Shown here: positions 33,238-41,748 of the stretch, piece by piece
How the letters are laid out: every line of letters starts with the position of its first letter
Numbering within the stretch: the stretch's first letter is position 1
Assembly: GCF_019645855.1 (NCBI RefSeq)
Contig: NZ_CP080999.1
Span: 124,001 to 188,000, forward strand
Source: Mycobacterium malmoense
Lineage (GTDB): Bacteria > Actinomycetota > Actinomycetes > Mycobacteriales > Mycobacteriaceae
Direction: 5' to 3'
DNA: 64,000 bases
The notes under the pieces: generated by a model
Seen by the model: the letters and a program-made list of their open reading frames with translations, nothing else
The model's database searches: none
What the model was told of the DNA's origin: nothing
Program-made: the position numbers and the translations under genes

Positions 33238-34532
33238 CAGTCGCTGAAACTGTGGTGCCGCTGGTTCGGGCGGTTCTGGGTCAAGAGGTCCCGGTCGCGC
33301 TTCGCGGGTGGGACGGTAGCCGGTCGGGGCCGTCGAACGCGCAGTGGGAGTTGAAGATCAACAACCGACGCGGCCTGCGCCGGCTGATGTGGGCCCCAAA
33401 CGAACTCGGCTTCGCGCGCGCCTACGTGTCAGGTGATATAGAAATCCAGGGAGACCTACTCGCGGGCATGTCGGTTCTCGAGCGGATGTCGGATCCTGCG
33501 TGCGGCCCGGGTGTGCGTATCGACAGTGAGATGAAACGTTCGCTCGTGAAAACGGCGCTGCGGCTCGGAGTCATTGGTCTGCCGCCCAAGCCGCCGCCAG
33601 AAGAGGTGAGGCTGGCGCGCGGGCGTCGTCATGCCAAGTGGCGCGACGCTGCCGCGATCAGCCACCACTACGACGTTGGCAACGACTTCTACCGCCTGGT
33701 GCTGGGCGAATCGATGGCGTACTCGTGCGGATACTGGGCATGCCCGGGCGACAACCTTGACGCGGCCCAATACGCCAAATGCGACCTGGTGGCCCGCAAG
33801 CTGGGCCTGACGGAAGGCATGCGGGTGCTCGACGTCGGCTGCGGCTGGGGGACTTTCGCCGTGTACGCGGCCCGTCGCTACGGAGCGCATGTGGTGGGTG
33901 TCACCCTGTCGCGCGCACAGGCGGACTACGCCAGCAAGCGAATCGTCAATGAAGGCATGGGCGACTCGGTCGAGATTCGTGTGCAGGATTACCGCGACGT
34001 CTCCGACGGACCGTACGACGCCATCTCGAGTATCGGGATGGCCGAGCATGTCGGGGCCGTGATGCTGCCGACCTACGCGGCGAAGCTATACGCGTTGCTG
34101 CGTCCGCGGGGCCGGCTGCTTAACCACGCCATTTCGCGCCGGCCCGGTAAGCGCCAGGCGTTTTCGAAGACGTCCTTCATCGATCGTTACGTGTTTCCCG
34201 ACGGTGAGATCGAGCCGATGGCAACGATGATCGACGCGCTCGAAGGAGCGGGCTTCGAGGTGCGTGACGTCGAATCCCTTCGTGAGCACTACGCGCTGAC
34301 ACTGCGGGCATGGGTTGCGAACCTGGAAGACAACTGGGACAAGGTGGTTGCGGCGAGCACTGCGGGGCGTGCACGGGTCTGGCGGCTGTACATGGCCGGC
34401 TCGGCGCTGGCGTTTGAAGCCAACCGCCTCGGGATCAACCAAGTGCTGGCGGTCAAGCCCACAGACCGGGGTTGGAGTGGCATGCCGCGTACCCGCACCG
34501 AACTCCTCGCCTCCCGTCAGAGGGAGCTCTGA
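33234..34532 (+). CDS. Cyclopropane-fatty-acid-synthase-type methyltransferase
   Basis: SAM-dependent lipid methyltransferase of 432 residues, class I fold, acting on membrane phospholipid acyl chains by analogy to CFA synthase and UfaA1. N-terminal lipid-binding region about 1-130. Family motif ISHHYDVGNDFYRLVL then SMAYSCGYW, SAM site VLDVGCGWGTFAVYAA, and GMAEHVG with the conserved Glu. Modification could be cyclopropanation, methyl branching or hydroxylation. The sequence does not tell. GTG start overlaps the unknown gene. Both are under variant riboswitch H. Confidence 0.9.
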   Translation: MTVAETVVPLVRAVLGQEVPVALRGWDGSRSGPSNAQWELKINNRRGLRRLMWAPNELGFARAYVSGDIEIQGDLLAGMSVLERMSDPACGPGVRIDSEMKRSLVKTALRLGVIGLPPKPPPEEVRLARGRRHAKWRDAAAISHHYDVGNDFYRLVLGESMAYSCGYWACPGDNLDAAQYAKCDLVARKLGLTEGMRVLDVGCGWGTFAVYAARRYGAHVVGVTLSRAQADYASKRIVNEGMGDSVEIRVQDYRDVSDGPYDAISSIGMAEHVGAVMLPTYAAKLYALLRPRGRLLNHAISRRPGKRQAFSKTSFIDRYVFPDGEIEPMATMIDALEGAGFEVRDVESLREHYALTLRAWVANLEDNWDKVVAASTAGRARVWRLYMAGSALAFEANRLGINQVLAVKPTDRGWSGMPRTRTELLASRQREL

Positions 34533-34637
34533 ACAAGGCAGCGGCCGAGGCGAATGCGGCCGCTGTCATGGTCGATCTGGCAGTTATTGCGTTGCACCCT
34601 TCGGGATTTCGATGGCCACGCACACGGCCCGCCTGCC

Positions 34638-35294
34638 CTATCTTTGCCGGCCCGGCCTGGGTTTAGGAGGGCTGGCGCCATGTGTGGCGATCGAATGCCG
34701 TTGCGGACGCCGCCGCGGCGAGATCGCCGGTATCGGGGGCAGCGCCGCCGGGCCATGTTCGCGCAACGCATGTATCAGGTCCGCCGCCACTTTGGTGACC
34801 CGGCGTTCGTCGGCGTGAGCCAGCCGCGACGGCAGCGCCTCGAGCGGCATCCACGCAACGTCGGTGACCTCGTGGTCGTTGGCGGCGATCGGCTCACCTT
34901 CCCGGAACCGCAGCAGGTAATGGTGGACGGTCTTGTGCACCATGGTGTCGTCCGCGCGGAACCAGTATTCGACGCTGCCCAGCGCGGCCAGCACGTCGCC
35001 GCGGATGCCCGTTTCTTCGGCTATTTCGCGCACCGCCGTCTGTTCGGGCCGCTCGCCTATTTCGATGTGGCCCTTCGGCAACGACCATAGGGTGCGGCCG
35101 CGACGGTCGTCCCGGCCGATGATCACCCCGAACTGTTGGTCGCAGTCGATGCCGTGCACGACCAGCCCGCCCGCCGAAAACTCGCGCACCGTGGGCAGAC
35201 GCTGTGACGCGGTGTCGGTCCTGCGGGCGCCGCCTTGGCGGGGCCGTTGGCCCTGTCGTCCCGATTGGGTTGGTTCCGCGTTGAACTCACTCAT
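34638..35294 (-). CDS. MutT4-like Nudix hydrolase
   Basis: Nudix protein of 218 residues resembling Rv3908 (MutT4). Nudix box: GHIEIGE, then REIAEETG after seven residues. Also WSLPKGH, VEYWFRAD, HKTVHHYLLRF and RLAHADERRV as in MutT4. The tail ends in a Pro/Arg-rich segment like MutT4. Its start overlaps the stop of the RfbE-like ATPase by 8 nt. It appears to be a paralogue of the core gene, carried in the island. Substrate probably a nucleotide. Confidence 0.88.
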   Translation of the reverse strand: MSEFNAEPTQSGRQGQRPRQGGARRTDTASQRLPTVREFSAGGLVVHGIDCDQQFGVIIGRDDRRGRTLWSLPKGHIEIGERPEQTAVREIAEETGIRGDVLAALGSVEYWFRADDTMVHKTVHHYLLRFREGEPIAANDHEVTDVAWMPLEALPSRLAHADERRVTKVAADLIHALREHGPAALPPIPAISPRRRPQRHSIATHGASPPKPRPGRQR

Positions 35295-36069
35295 TCGAGG
35301 TGATCTCCGCCATGATGTGGGCTTTGGTGTCCTCGTAGGCTTGCATCACATCCCCGACGCTGCCGGTCATTTTGATCTCGCCGTGGTCGATCCAGACCGC
35401 GGTCTTGCACAGCCGCACGAGGAAGTCGTTGGAGTGGCTGGCGAACACCAGGATGCCCGAGCGTTCCACCAATCCTTGTAACCGGGACTGGGCCTTGTCC
35501 AGAAAGTGGGTGTCGACGGCCCCGATTGCCTCGTCGAGCAGCAGGATTTCCGGGTCGATGCTGGTGACCACACCGATCGCCAACCGCATCCGCATGCCGG
35601 TGGAGTAGGTGCGCAGCGGCATCGACAGGTAATCGCCGAGCTCGGTGAACGCGGCGATCTCATCGACTTTGGCCTCCATCGTTTTGCGGGTCTCGCCGAG
35701 GAAAAGTCCACGGATGATGATGTTTTCGTAGCCGGAGATCTCGGGGTCCATGCCGACGCCGAGGTCGAAGATCGGTGCCACGCGGCCTCGGATGGCGGAC
35801 CAGCCGCGGGTGGGTTCGTAGATTCCCGCCAGTAGCCGCAGCAGAGTCGACTTGCCCGCCCCGTTGTGCCCAACCAGGCCGACCCGGTCGCCGACGTTTA
35901 GCGAGAGCGTGATGTCACGCAGCGCTTCGATGATGGGCACGTTGGAGGCGGTGCGTCCGATGGTGCCGCCGGCCTTACCCAGGAACGTCTTTTTCAGCGA
36001 CCGCGTCTTGGCGTCGAAGATGGGAAACTCGACCCATGCGTCGTGTGCCTGGATGCTCACCGGTGCCAT
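35287..36069 (-). CDS. RfbE/Wzt-like ABC transporter ATPase (Rv3781-type)
   Basis: ATP-binding subunit of a polysaccharide exporter of the galactan type, 260 residues. Walker A VGHNGAGKST, YSTGMRMRLAIGV signature, ILLLDEAIGAVD Walker B, FASHSNDF switch. The region DAWVEFPIFDAKTRSLKK is specific to Rv3781-like proteins. No permease (Rv3783-like) gene is near, which is unusual. Start ATG 36069. A GTG at 36126 adds 19 residues and has AGGGGTG in front, so it is an alternative. Probably in one transcription unit with the 103-residue protein behind riboswitch I. Confidence 0.88.
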   Translation of the reverse strand: MAPVSIQAHDAWVEFPIFDAKTRSLKKTFLGKAGGTIGRTASNVPIIEALRDITLSLNVGDRVGLVGHNGAGKSTLLRLLAGIYEPTRGWSAIRGRVAPIFDLGVGMDPEISGYENIIIRGLFLGETRKTMEAKVDEIAAFTELGDYLSMPLRTYSTGMRMRLAIGVVTSIDPEILLLDEAIGAVDTHFLDKAQSRLQGLVERSGILVFASHSNDFLVRLCKTAVWIDHGEIKMTGSVGDVMQAYEDTKAHIMAEITSNE

Positions 36070-36202
36070 CGATGTCAACGGCCGGACGGGTGCGTGACGG
36101 CCACCGAGCCAGCTCGAGATAGACACGATCACCCCTGTCGAATCCGGACGTGTTGTCAGCCAGGAACTTCGGTGTGTGGCGACGCGGGGGCCGTGGCGGG
36201 CA

Positions 36203-36514
36203 TCATGGCTGAACCTCCGAGGCCAGCGCTCGGACGGCGGCGCGGAAGGTGCCGCAGTCTGCGACCGGCCCCCGCTGCCCTGTCCCGGTCGCGATCCATC
36301 GGCTGCCGTTGCGCCTGACCCGGCCCACCAGGACGCCGTCGACGGCAACCACCCGGATGACCGGGCTATCCGGAAACAAGCGCGTCCATTTCACCGAGGA
36401 TGTCCGCGCCAGTCGCCGAGCGGCGCGTTCCTCGCAGATCCGGAACTTTTCTCGGTACAGGATGCGCTCGGCGTCGTTGACCACCTCGACATCAGGGGAA
36501 TTGCGGGTGTCCAT
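36203..36514 (-). CDS. Small unknown protein behind riboswitch I
   Basis: 103 residues, basic, no membrane segment. Contains ERILYREKFRICEERAARRL (helical) then short strands with VIRVVAVDGVLVGRVRR and GSRWIATG. No family recognised. ATG 36514 has GGGAGGAGCC directly before it, complementary with one wobble to the aptamer 3' strand of riboswitch I. First gene of a unit probably including the RfbE-like and MutT4-like genes. Confidence 0.75.
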   Translation of the reverse strand: MDTRNSPDVEVVNDAERILYREKFRICEERAARRLARTSSVKWTRLFPDSPVIRVVAVDGVLVGRVRRNGSRWIATGTGQRGPVADCGTFRAAVRALASEVQP

Positions 36515-36516
36515 GG

Positions 36517-36604
36517 CTCCTCCCTCACTGCAACGCAAACATGCGTTTTGTGGGTAGAAGCCATCAGCGCCGGGCGGCGCGAAGTTGGGCGGAGCCTCAT
36601 CGCC
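36517..36604 (-). promoter_or_regulatory. Fluoride riboswitch I, canonical
   Basis: Minus strand: GGCGATGAGGCTCCGCC (36604-36588), GCGCCG-CC-CGGCGC stem, TGATGGCTTCTACCC to 36552. Pseudoknot GAGGC/GCUUC. GGCTTCT can pair with AGGAGCC next to ATG 36514, masking the ribosome site. It is back to back with variant riboswitch J on the other strand. Confidence 0.86.
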
Positions 36605-36683
36605 GACCGCGAAAACATTTATCGCGGCTGTTTTCGACGCTAGCAGAAGCGCTGCGCTACGGGCTAGGCTTGAGGTCAGAGTT

Positions 36684-36772
36684 GGCGGTGGGACCCGCCA
36701 TGCAACCGCGGCCCATACAGCTGGGCGGCCGCCGATGGTTCCTACGGATGGACGTCAATTCGTAGCGGGAGG
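36684..36772 (+). promoter_or_regulatory. Variant crcB-type riboswitch J (GGCGGTG / GCCGATGG) before ettA paralogue
   Basis: GGCGGTGGGACCCGCC (36684-36699), a GCGGCCCA...TGGGCGGCCGC-type stem, then CGATGGTTCCTACG to 36746. Pseudoknot GGGAC/GUUCC is perfect and differs from all the others, which is strong covariation. CTACG pairs with CGTAG (36761-36765) just before CGGGAGG and GTG 36778. The A/U core pair is G/C as in variants A and H. Confidence 0.68.
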
Positions 36773-36777
36773 CCGTT

Positions 36778-38451
36778 GTGCAGTGGATCTATCAACTGAA
36801 CCGAGCGCGCCTGGTGCGCGGCGAGAAGGTGATCCTCGACGACGTCACTTTGTCGTTTTTGCCGGGCGCCAAGATCGGCGTGGTCGGCCCCAACGGGGCG
36901 GGGAAATCGACGCTGCTGCGGGTGATGGCCGGGCTCGAGCGGCCGTCGAACGGGGACGTGCGGCTGGCTCCGGACGTCTCTGTCGGGCTGCTGGCGCAGG
37001 AGCCAGTCTTGGACGAGACCGAGACCGTACTGGGCAACATTCGCGCGGCCGTCGCCGAGACCGAGGCGTTGTTGGCTCGCTACAGTGAGATCACCACTCG
37101 CCTAGCCGACGAGGTCAGCGACGAGCTGATGGCCGAAATGGGTTCGCTGCAGGAACAATTGGATCACCGCAACGCATGGGATCTCGAGGCCCGTCTCGAG
37201 CAGGCCATGGACGCGCTGCGCTGCCCGCCACCCGACGTCGACGTCAAGGACCTCTCCGGCGGGGAACGACGCCGGGTAGCATTGTGCCGCTTGCTGTTAC
37301 AGCAACCGGGTCTGCTCCTGCTCGACGAGCCGACCAATCATCTCGATGCCGAAAGTGTGCAATGGCTCGAGCAGCATCTGGCCGACTATCCGGGCACAGT
37401 CGTCGCGGTTACGCACGACCGCTACTTCCTGGACAATGTCGCGGGCTGGATTCTCGAGCTCGACCGTGGCCATGCCTACCCGTACCAGGGCAACTACGCC
37501 ACCTACCTGGAGACCAAGGCCGCGCGCCTGCACGTGGAGGGCCGCAAGGACGCCAAGCGGCTGCGTCAGTTGCAACGAGAACTGGAATGGGTGCACTCCG
37601 GAGCCAAGGCACGCCAGGCCAAAAGCAATGCGCGGCTGCGCCGCTACGAGGAGATGGCGGCCGACGCAACCAAGACCCAACGGTTGGACTTCGACGAGAT
37701 CCACATCCCGCCGGGTCCACGACTGGGAAGCCTGGTGATCGAGGTCGAGCATGTCAGCAAGGCGTTCGCCGACCACGAGCTGTTCAGCGATCTATCGTTT
37801 TCGTTGCCGCGCAACGGAATTGTCGGTATCATCGGTCCCAACGGTGTCGGTAAGACCACCCTGTTTCAGATGCTCACCGGCAACGAGCGGCCCGACACCG
37901 GCGCGATCCGGATTGGCGAGACGGTGCGAATCGCCTACGTGGACCAAAACCGCGCTCATATCGATCCCGATCAGACCGCCTGGGAAGTCGTCTCCGGCGG
38001 CGATGACATGCTGCACATCGGGCCGGTTCAGGTGCCGTCGCGCGCCTACATCGCCGCGTTCGGCTTCAAGGGCCCCGACCAGCAAAAGCCCGCGCGACTG
38101 TTCTCTGGTGGGGAACGTAACCGACTCAACTTGGCGCTCACCCTCAAACAGGGTGGCAACGTCCTGCTGCTGGACGAGCCGACCAACGACCTAGACACCG
38201 AAACCCTTGCGTCGCTGGAGAACGCAATCATCGAGTTCTCCGGCTGCGTAGTCGTCACCGCGCATGACCGTTGGTTCCTCGACCGCATCGCCACTCACAT
38301 CCTGGCCTGGGAAGGCACCGAAGCTCATCCCGCGCAATGGTATTGGTTTGAGGGCAACTATGCCGGCTACGAACAGAACAAGGTCGCAAGGCTCGGTGCG
38401 GAAGCCGCCCGCCCCCACCGAGTCGCGCACCGCCGGCTCACCCGCGACTAG
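36778..38451 (+). CDS. ettA: EttA-like ABC-F translation factor
   Basis: Cytosolic ABC-F ATPase, 557 residues, closely related to Rv2477c (EttA), which gates the ribosome E site according to ADP/ATP. Two ABC domains: Walker A VGPNGAGKST and IGPNGVGKTT, signatures LSGGERRRVAL and FSGGERNRLNL, Walker B LLLDEPTNHLD and LLLDEPTNDLD, with a basic linker (GAKARQAKSNARLRRYEE) between. GTG 36778 follows CGGGAGG. Compared with the core protein it diverges mostly in the arm region (about 75-130), so it looks like a second EttA reserved for fluoride stress under variant switch J. Inference. Confidence 0.92.
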   Translation: MQWIYQLNRARLVRGEKVILDDVTLSFLPGAKIGVVGPNGAGKSTLLRVMAGLERPSNGDVRLAPDVSVGLLAQEPVLDETETVLGNIRAAVAETEALLARYSEITTRLADEVSDELMAEMGSLQEQLDHRNAWDLEARLEQAMDALRCPPPDVDVKDLSGGERRRVALCRLLLQQPGLLLLDEPTNHLDAESVQWLEQHLADYPGTVVAVTHDRYFLDNVAGWILELDRGHAYPYQGNYATYLETKAARLHVEGRKDAKRLRQLQRELEWVHSGAKARQAKSNARLRRYEEMAADATKTQRLDFDEIHIPPGPRLGSLVIEVEHVSKAFADHELFSDLSFSLPRNGIVGIIGPNGVGKTTLFQMLTGNERPDTGAIRIGETVRIAYVDQNRAHIDPDQTAWEVVSGGDDMLHIGPVQVPSRAYIAAFGFKGPDQQKPARLFSGGERNRLNLALTLKQGGNVLLLDEPTNDLDTETLASLENAIIEFSGCVVVTAHDRWFLDRIATHILAWEGTEAHPAQWYWFEGNYAGYEQNKVARLGAEAARPHRVAHRRLTRD

Positions 38452-38468
38452 GCAAGGGAGCCACAGGG

Positions 38469-38780
38469 ATGGCACACCTGAAGGTCCACGACCCTACCGA
38501 ACCGTGGCACTCGCGGCTGCATGACATTTCGCCCGTGACGTATACGAACTTCGCACAGGTTCTCGCATCAGCCACCGTTGTCGACGTCCCGGGTGGCGAC
38601 ACGGCTCCGCCGCGGGTCAAATTCACGCCCGCCGACGATACCCCCGAGTGGATGGTCAGGCCGCGCTCTCGAATTCGACGAAATCGGGTGCTAGACAAGC
38701 GAATTAGTTACGCAGGGCGCTCCGGCGCAATGGCCTCGACGATGATTCGGACGGTGCGTTCGGCCCGCCGTCGTGAATAG
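38469..38780 (+). CDS. Hypothetical protein, probably truncated at island edge
   Basis: 103-residue frame starting 17 nt after ettA with AGGGAG in front (MAHLKVHDPTEPWHSRL...). The first 60 residues look protein-like. The last 25 overlap the antisense end of the TetR gene and are Arg/Ser-rich, so the real gene may be broken near 38700. No family. The overlap marks the change from the fluoride island to the catabolic cluster. Confidence 0.4.
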   Translation: MAHLKVHDPTEPWHSRLHDISPVTYTNFAQVLASATVVDVPGGDTAPPRVKFTPADDTPEWMVRPRSRIRRNRVLDKRISYAGRSGAMASTMIRTVRSARRRE

Positions 38781-39313
38781 TGTTGCACGCCGGACAGTAT
38801 CGGATATACCACACCGCCGACAATCGCGTCCGCGGCCGACTCCGCGGCGGTCCCATCGATGCCGTCGGCGAGAAGCCGGGCCCGGACGCCATCGTGCAGC
38901 GGCGCACTGAACCCGGCGCGCAATTTGATCGCGGTGTCCTCGTGCTCCATGCCGGCGACGGTCAAGATCCGCAGCATGGCCAAGCCGCGCGCCGTCGTCA
39001 GGCTGGCGACGAGTTTGCGCACCCACCCCACCAAGTCGGCGGACAGGTCGTCGCTGTGATCTACCGACGCCAGGATCTTGTCGGCATCTTCGAGCATCAC
39101 GTCGGCGACCAGTGCGGGACGGCTGGGCCACCAGCGATAGATGGTCTGTTTTCCCACGCCGGCCCGAGCGGCCACGGCCTCGATGGTCAGGCCATCGAAG
39201 CCGCGCTCGAGAAGCAGTTCTCGCGTGGCGGTGACGATGGCCGTGCGCGACTTCTCGCTGCGACGCCTCGGGGAACCTGCCCGCGGGTTGTCCTGGGTGA
39301 GATCGGTTGGCAT
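38708..39313 (-). CDS. TetR-family regulator of the catabolic cluster
   Basis: 201 residues. N-terminal helix-turn-helix: TRELLLERGFDGLTIEAVAARAGVGKQTIYRWWPSR is the classical TetR DNA-binding domain around residues 30-65. The C-terminal ligand domain is of the TetR_C type. Divergent from the acyl-CoA dehydrogenase gene. A 24-bp palindrome in the shared gap at 39410-39433 is the likely operator, and a near copy lies before the acyl-CoA ligase at 56576. It probably responds to an acyl-CoA of the pathway. Confidence 0.9.
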   Translation of the reverse strand: MPTDLTQDNPRAGSPRRRSEKSRTAIVTATRELLLERGFDGLTIEAVAARAGVGKQTIYRWWPSRPALVADVMLEDADKILASVDHSDDLSADLVGWVRKLVASLTTARGLAMLRILTVAGMEHEDTAIKLRAGFSAPLHDGVRARLLADGIDGTAAESAADAIVGGVVYPILSGVQHYSRRRAERTVRIIVEAIAPERPA

Positions 39314-39409
39314 CCAGTGATCCTCGTTTCTCAGGTCCCTCGCGATCGTGACAGCTCGCCGGAGGGATCGAGCGCGCTTTACATATCCTGACCCGCCCCG
39401 TAGTCTGCC

Positions 39410-39433
39410 ACAAGACGAGACGGTTCGTCTTGT
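39410..39433. promoter_or_regulatory. Probable TetR operator 1
   Basis: Inverted repeat ACAAGACGA-GACGGT-TCGTCTTGT. Arms of nine bases are perfect. It lies between the divergent TetR and acyl-CoA dehydrogenase genes. 21 of 24 bases match the site at 56576-56599. Confidence 0.72.
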
Positions 39434-39491
39434 AAGGGAAAGGGTAGCAGTCTTCGATGGCGTGTCGTCTCAGCCGCGAGGGGTCGGCGTC

Positions 39492-41717
39492 ATGACGCTA
39501 GGGCTCACCCCGGAGCAGCAGGACCTCAGCGACGCCGTCGGCCATTTTGCCGGCCGGCATGCCCCGGTCGCCGCGACGCGCGACAACTTTGGCGCGCTGG
39601 CGACGGGGCAGCTCCCAGGATGGTGGGATGCGCTGGTCGCCAACGGCTTCCACGCGGTCCACCTGCCGGAGCGCCTCGGCGGGCAGGGCGGCCGGCTGAT
39701 CGATGCGGCCTGCGTGCTGGAGGCGGCGGCCAGGGCGCTGCTACCCGGTCCGCTGCTGCCGACGGTGACGACGGGAGCGATTGCGCTGCTGGCCGATCCG
39801 ACACCGACCGCCGAATCACTGGTGCGCGATCTCGCATCCGGGGTGCCCGCTGCAGTCGTCCTTCCCGACGGCGGCGACTTCCGCGCACACGCCGACGGTC
39901 AACGATGGCTGATCAGCGGTGCGTCGGACGTCACCGCCGGCGCGTGTTCGGCACGGGTGATATTGGTCGGCGCCGCCGCCCAGGACGGTGACGTCATCTG
40001 GGTGCTGGTGGATACAGAAAAACCCACGGCGACAGTCGAATCCGTATCCGGCACCGACCTCGTAACCGACGTCGGGATCCTGCGGCTGGCCGAGTATTGC
40101 GCCGCAGAATCCGACGTGCTCACCGGCATCGAGCCCGACCGCGCGCACGGCATCGTCGTGGGGTTCGTCGCCAGCATGACGGCCGGCATCGCGCAGTGGT
40201 GTGTCGAGGCGGTTACCGGGCATCTGCGAACGCGGGAGCAGTTCGGCAAGGTGATCGGCACCTTCCAGGCGCTGCAGCACAACGCGGCGATGTTGCTGGT
40301 CAACAGCGAGCTGGCCACCGCGGCGGCCTGGGACGCGGTGCGCGCCGTCGACGAACCGCTCGACCAACTCCGACTCGCCGCGGCTACAGCGGCGATGATC
40401 GCGCTCTCGCCGGTGCCGGACCTCGTGCTCGACGCCCTCACGATGTTCGGCGCCATCGGTTTCACCTGGGAACACGACCTGCACCTTTACTGGCGGCGGG
40501 CGACAAGCCTGGCCGCGTCGATCGGGCCGGCGAGCCGTTGGGCCCGACGCCTGGGACAACTGACGTGCACCCTGCAGCGTGACATGTCGGTCGACCTCGG
40601 CGACGCCGAATCCGACTTCCGTTCGTGGGTGGCCGAAACCCTGGATTCGGCGTTGGCGCTGCGCAACGATCGGCCCGGACGGCAGGGTGACTACGACCAC
40701 TTCGCTACCGGGCCGCAGCGCACCGCGATCGCCGACGCCGGGCTGATTGCGCCGCACTGGCCTTCGCCGTGGGGAATAGGCGCAGGTCCACTGCGCCAGC
40801 TCATCATCGACGAAGAATTCGACAAGCGACCAGCCCTGGTGCGTCCCTCGCTGGGCATCGCCGAGTGGATACTGCCTTCGGTGCTGCGGGCCGCGCCAAA
40901 GGACTTGCAGGAACTGCTGATTCCGCCGACACAGCGCGGCGAGATGGCATGGTGCCAGCTGTTCAGCGAGCCGGCCGCCGGCTCCGACCTCGCCGCGTTG
41001 ACAACGCGCGCAACCAAGGTCGACGGTGGTTGGACCATCAACGGACACAAGATCTGGACGTCGGCCGCGCACCGGGCCGACTACGGGGCGCTGCTGGCGC
41101 GCACCGACCCCGCGGCGAGCAAGCACCGCGGCATCGGCTACTTCATCGTCGACATGCGATCCCCAGGGATAGAAATCCAACCGATCACGACGGCGACGGG
41201 TGAGGCGCACTTCAACGAGGTCTTCCTTAACGACGTCTTCGTACCCGACCGGATGCTGCTAGGTGCCCCCACCGATGGTTGGGACCTCGCGATCGCCACC
41301 ATGGCCGAGGAGCGTTCGGCCATCGGCGGATACGTCAAGTACGACAGGGCGGTCGCACTGCGTCGGCTCGCGGCGGAACCGGGACCGGACCGCGACGACG
41401 CGCAGCGCGCCCTCGGAGAACTGGACGCCTACGCAAACGCCATCAAGGCCCTGGGTGTGCGGGAAACCATCCGGCTGCTCGACGGCCAGGCATCCGGGCC
41501 GGCGTCCAGCATCGCCAAAGTGGCGATGAACGAACTGCTGCGGCGCACGTTCAAGGCGACGCTGCAGCTGACCGGCACGTTGGCGATGGTCGCCGACTCC
41601 AACCCCGCGGTGGTGGCGCCGTATCTACAACTGCCCGCCGAGCTGCTGGGCGGAGGCACCAGGGAGATTCAGCTGAACATCATCGCCCAGATGATTCTCG
41701 GCCTGCCTCGAAAATAG
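39492..41717 (+). CDS. Double-domain acyl-CoA dehydrogenase (FadE34-like)
   Basis: 741 residues formed of two acyl-CoA dehydrogenase domains (about 1-370 and 375-741). First domain: RTREQFGKVIGTFQALQH (FAD-contact segment). Second domain: WCQLFSEPAAGSDLAAL, INGHKIWTSAAH and LGGGTREIQLNIIAQ. Such fusions occur in mycobacterial steroid side-chain FadE34. In heteromeric steroid ACADs only one half is catalytic, and the same may hold here. Oxidises an acyl-CoA to the enoyl-CoA. ATG 39492 is preferred to 39348, which lies in the operator region. Confidence 0.9.
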   Translation: MTLGLTPEQQDLSDAVGHFAGRHAPVAATRDNFGALATGQLPGWWDALVANGFHAVHLPERLGGQGGRLIDAACVLEAAARALLPGPLLPTVTTGAIALLADPTPTAESLVRDLASGVPAAVVLPDGGDFRAHADGQRWLISGASDVTAGACSARVILVGAAAQDGDVIWVLVDTEKPTATVESVSGTDLVTDVGILRLAEYCAAESDVLTGIEPDRAHGIVVGFVASMTAGIAQWCVEAVTGHLRTREQFGKVIGTFQALQHNAAMLLVNSELATAAAWDAVRAVDEPLDQLRLAAATAAMIALSPVPDLVLDALTMFGAIGFTWEHDLHLYWRRATSLAASIGPASRWARRLGQLTCTLQRDMSVDLGDAESDFRSWVAETLDSALALRNDRPGRQGDYDHFATGPQRTAIADAGLIAPHWPSPWGIGAGPLRQLIIDEEFDKRPALVRPSLGIAEWILPSVLRAAPKDLQELLIPPTQRGEMAWCQLFSEPAAGSDLAALTTRATKVDGGWTINGHKIWTSAAHRADYGALLARTDPAASKHRGIGYFIVDMRSPGIEIQPITTATGEAHFNEVFLNDVFVPDRMLLGAPTDGWDLAIATMAEERSAIGGYVKYDRAVALRRLAAEPGPDRDDAQRALGELDAYANAIKALGVRETIRLLDGQASGPASSIAKVAMNELLRRTFKATLQLTGTLAMVADSNPAVVAPYLQLPAELLGGGTREIQLNIIAQMILGLPRK

Positions 41718-41748
41718 GACTCTAAAAAAGGGAAAAAAGGGATATGCC

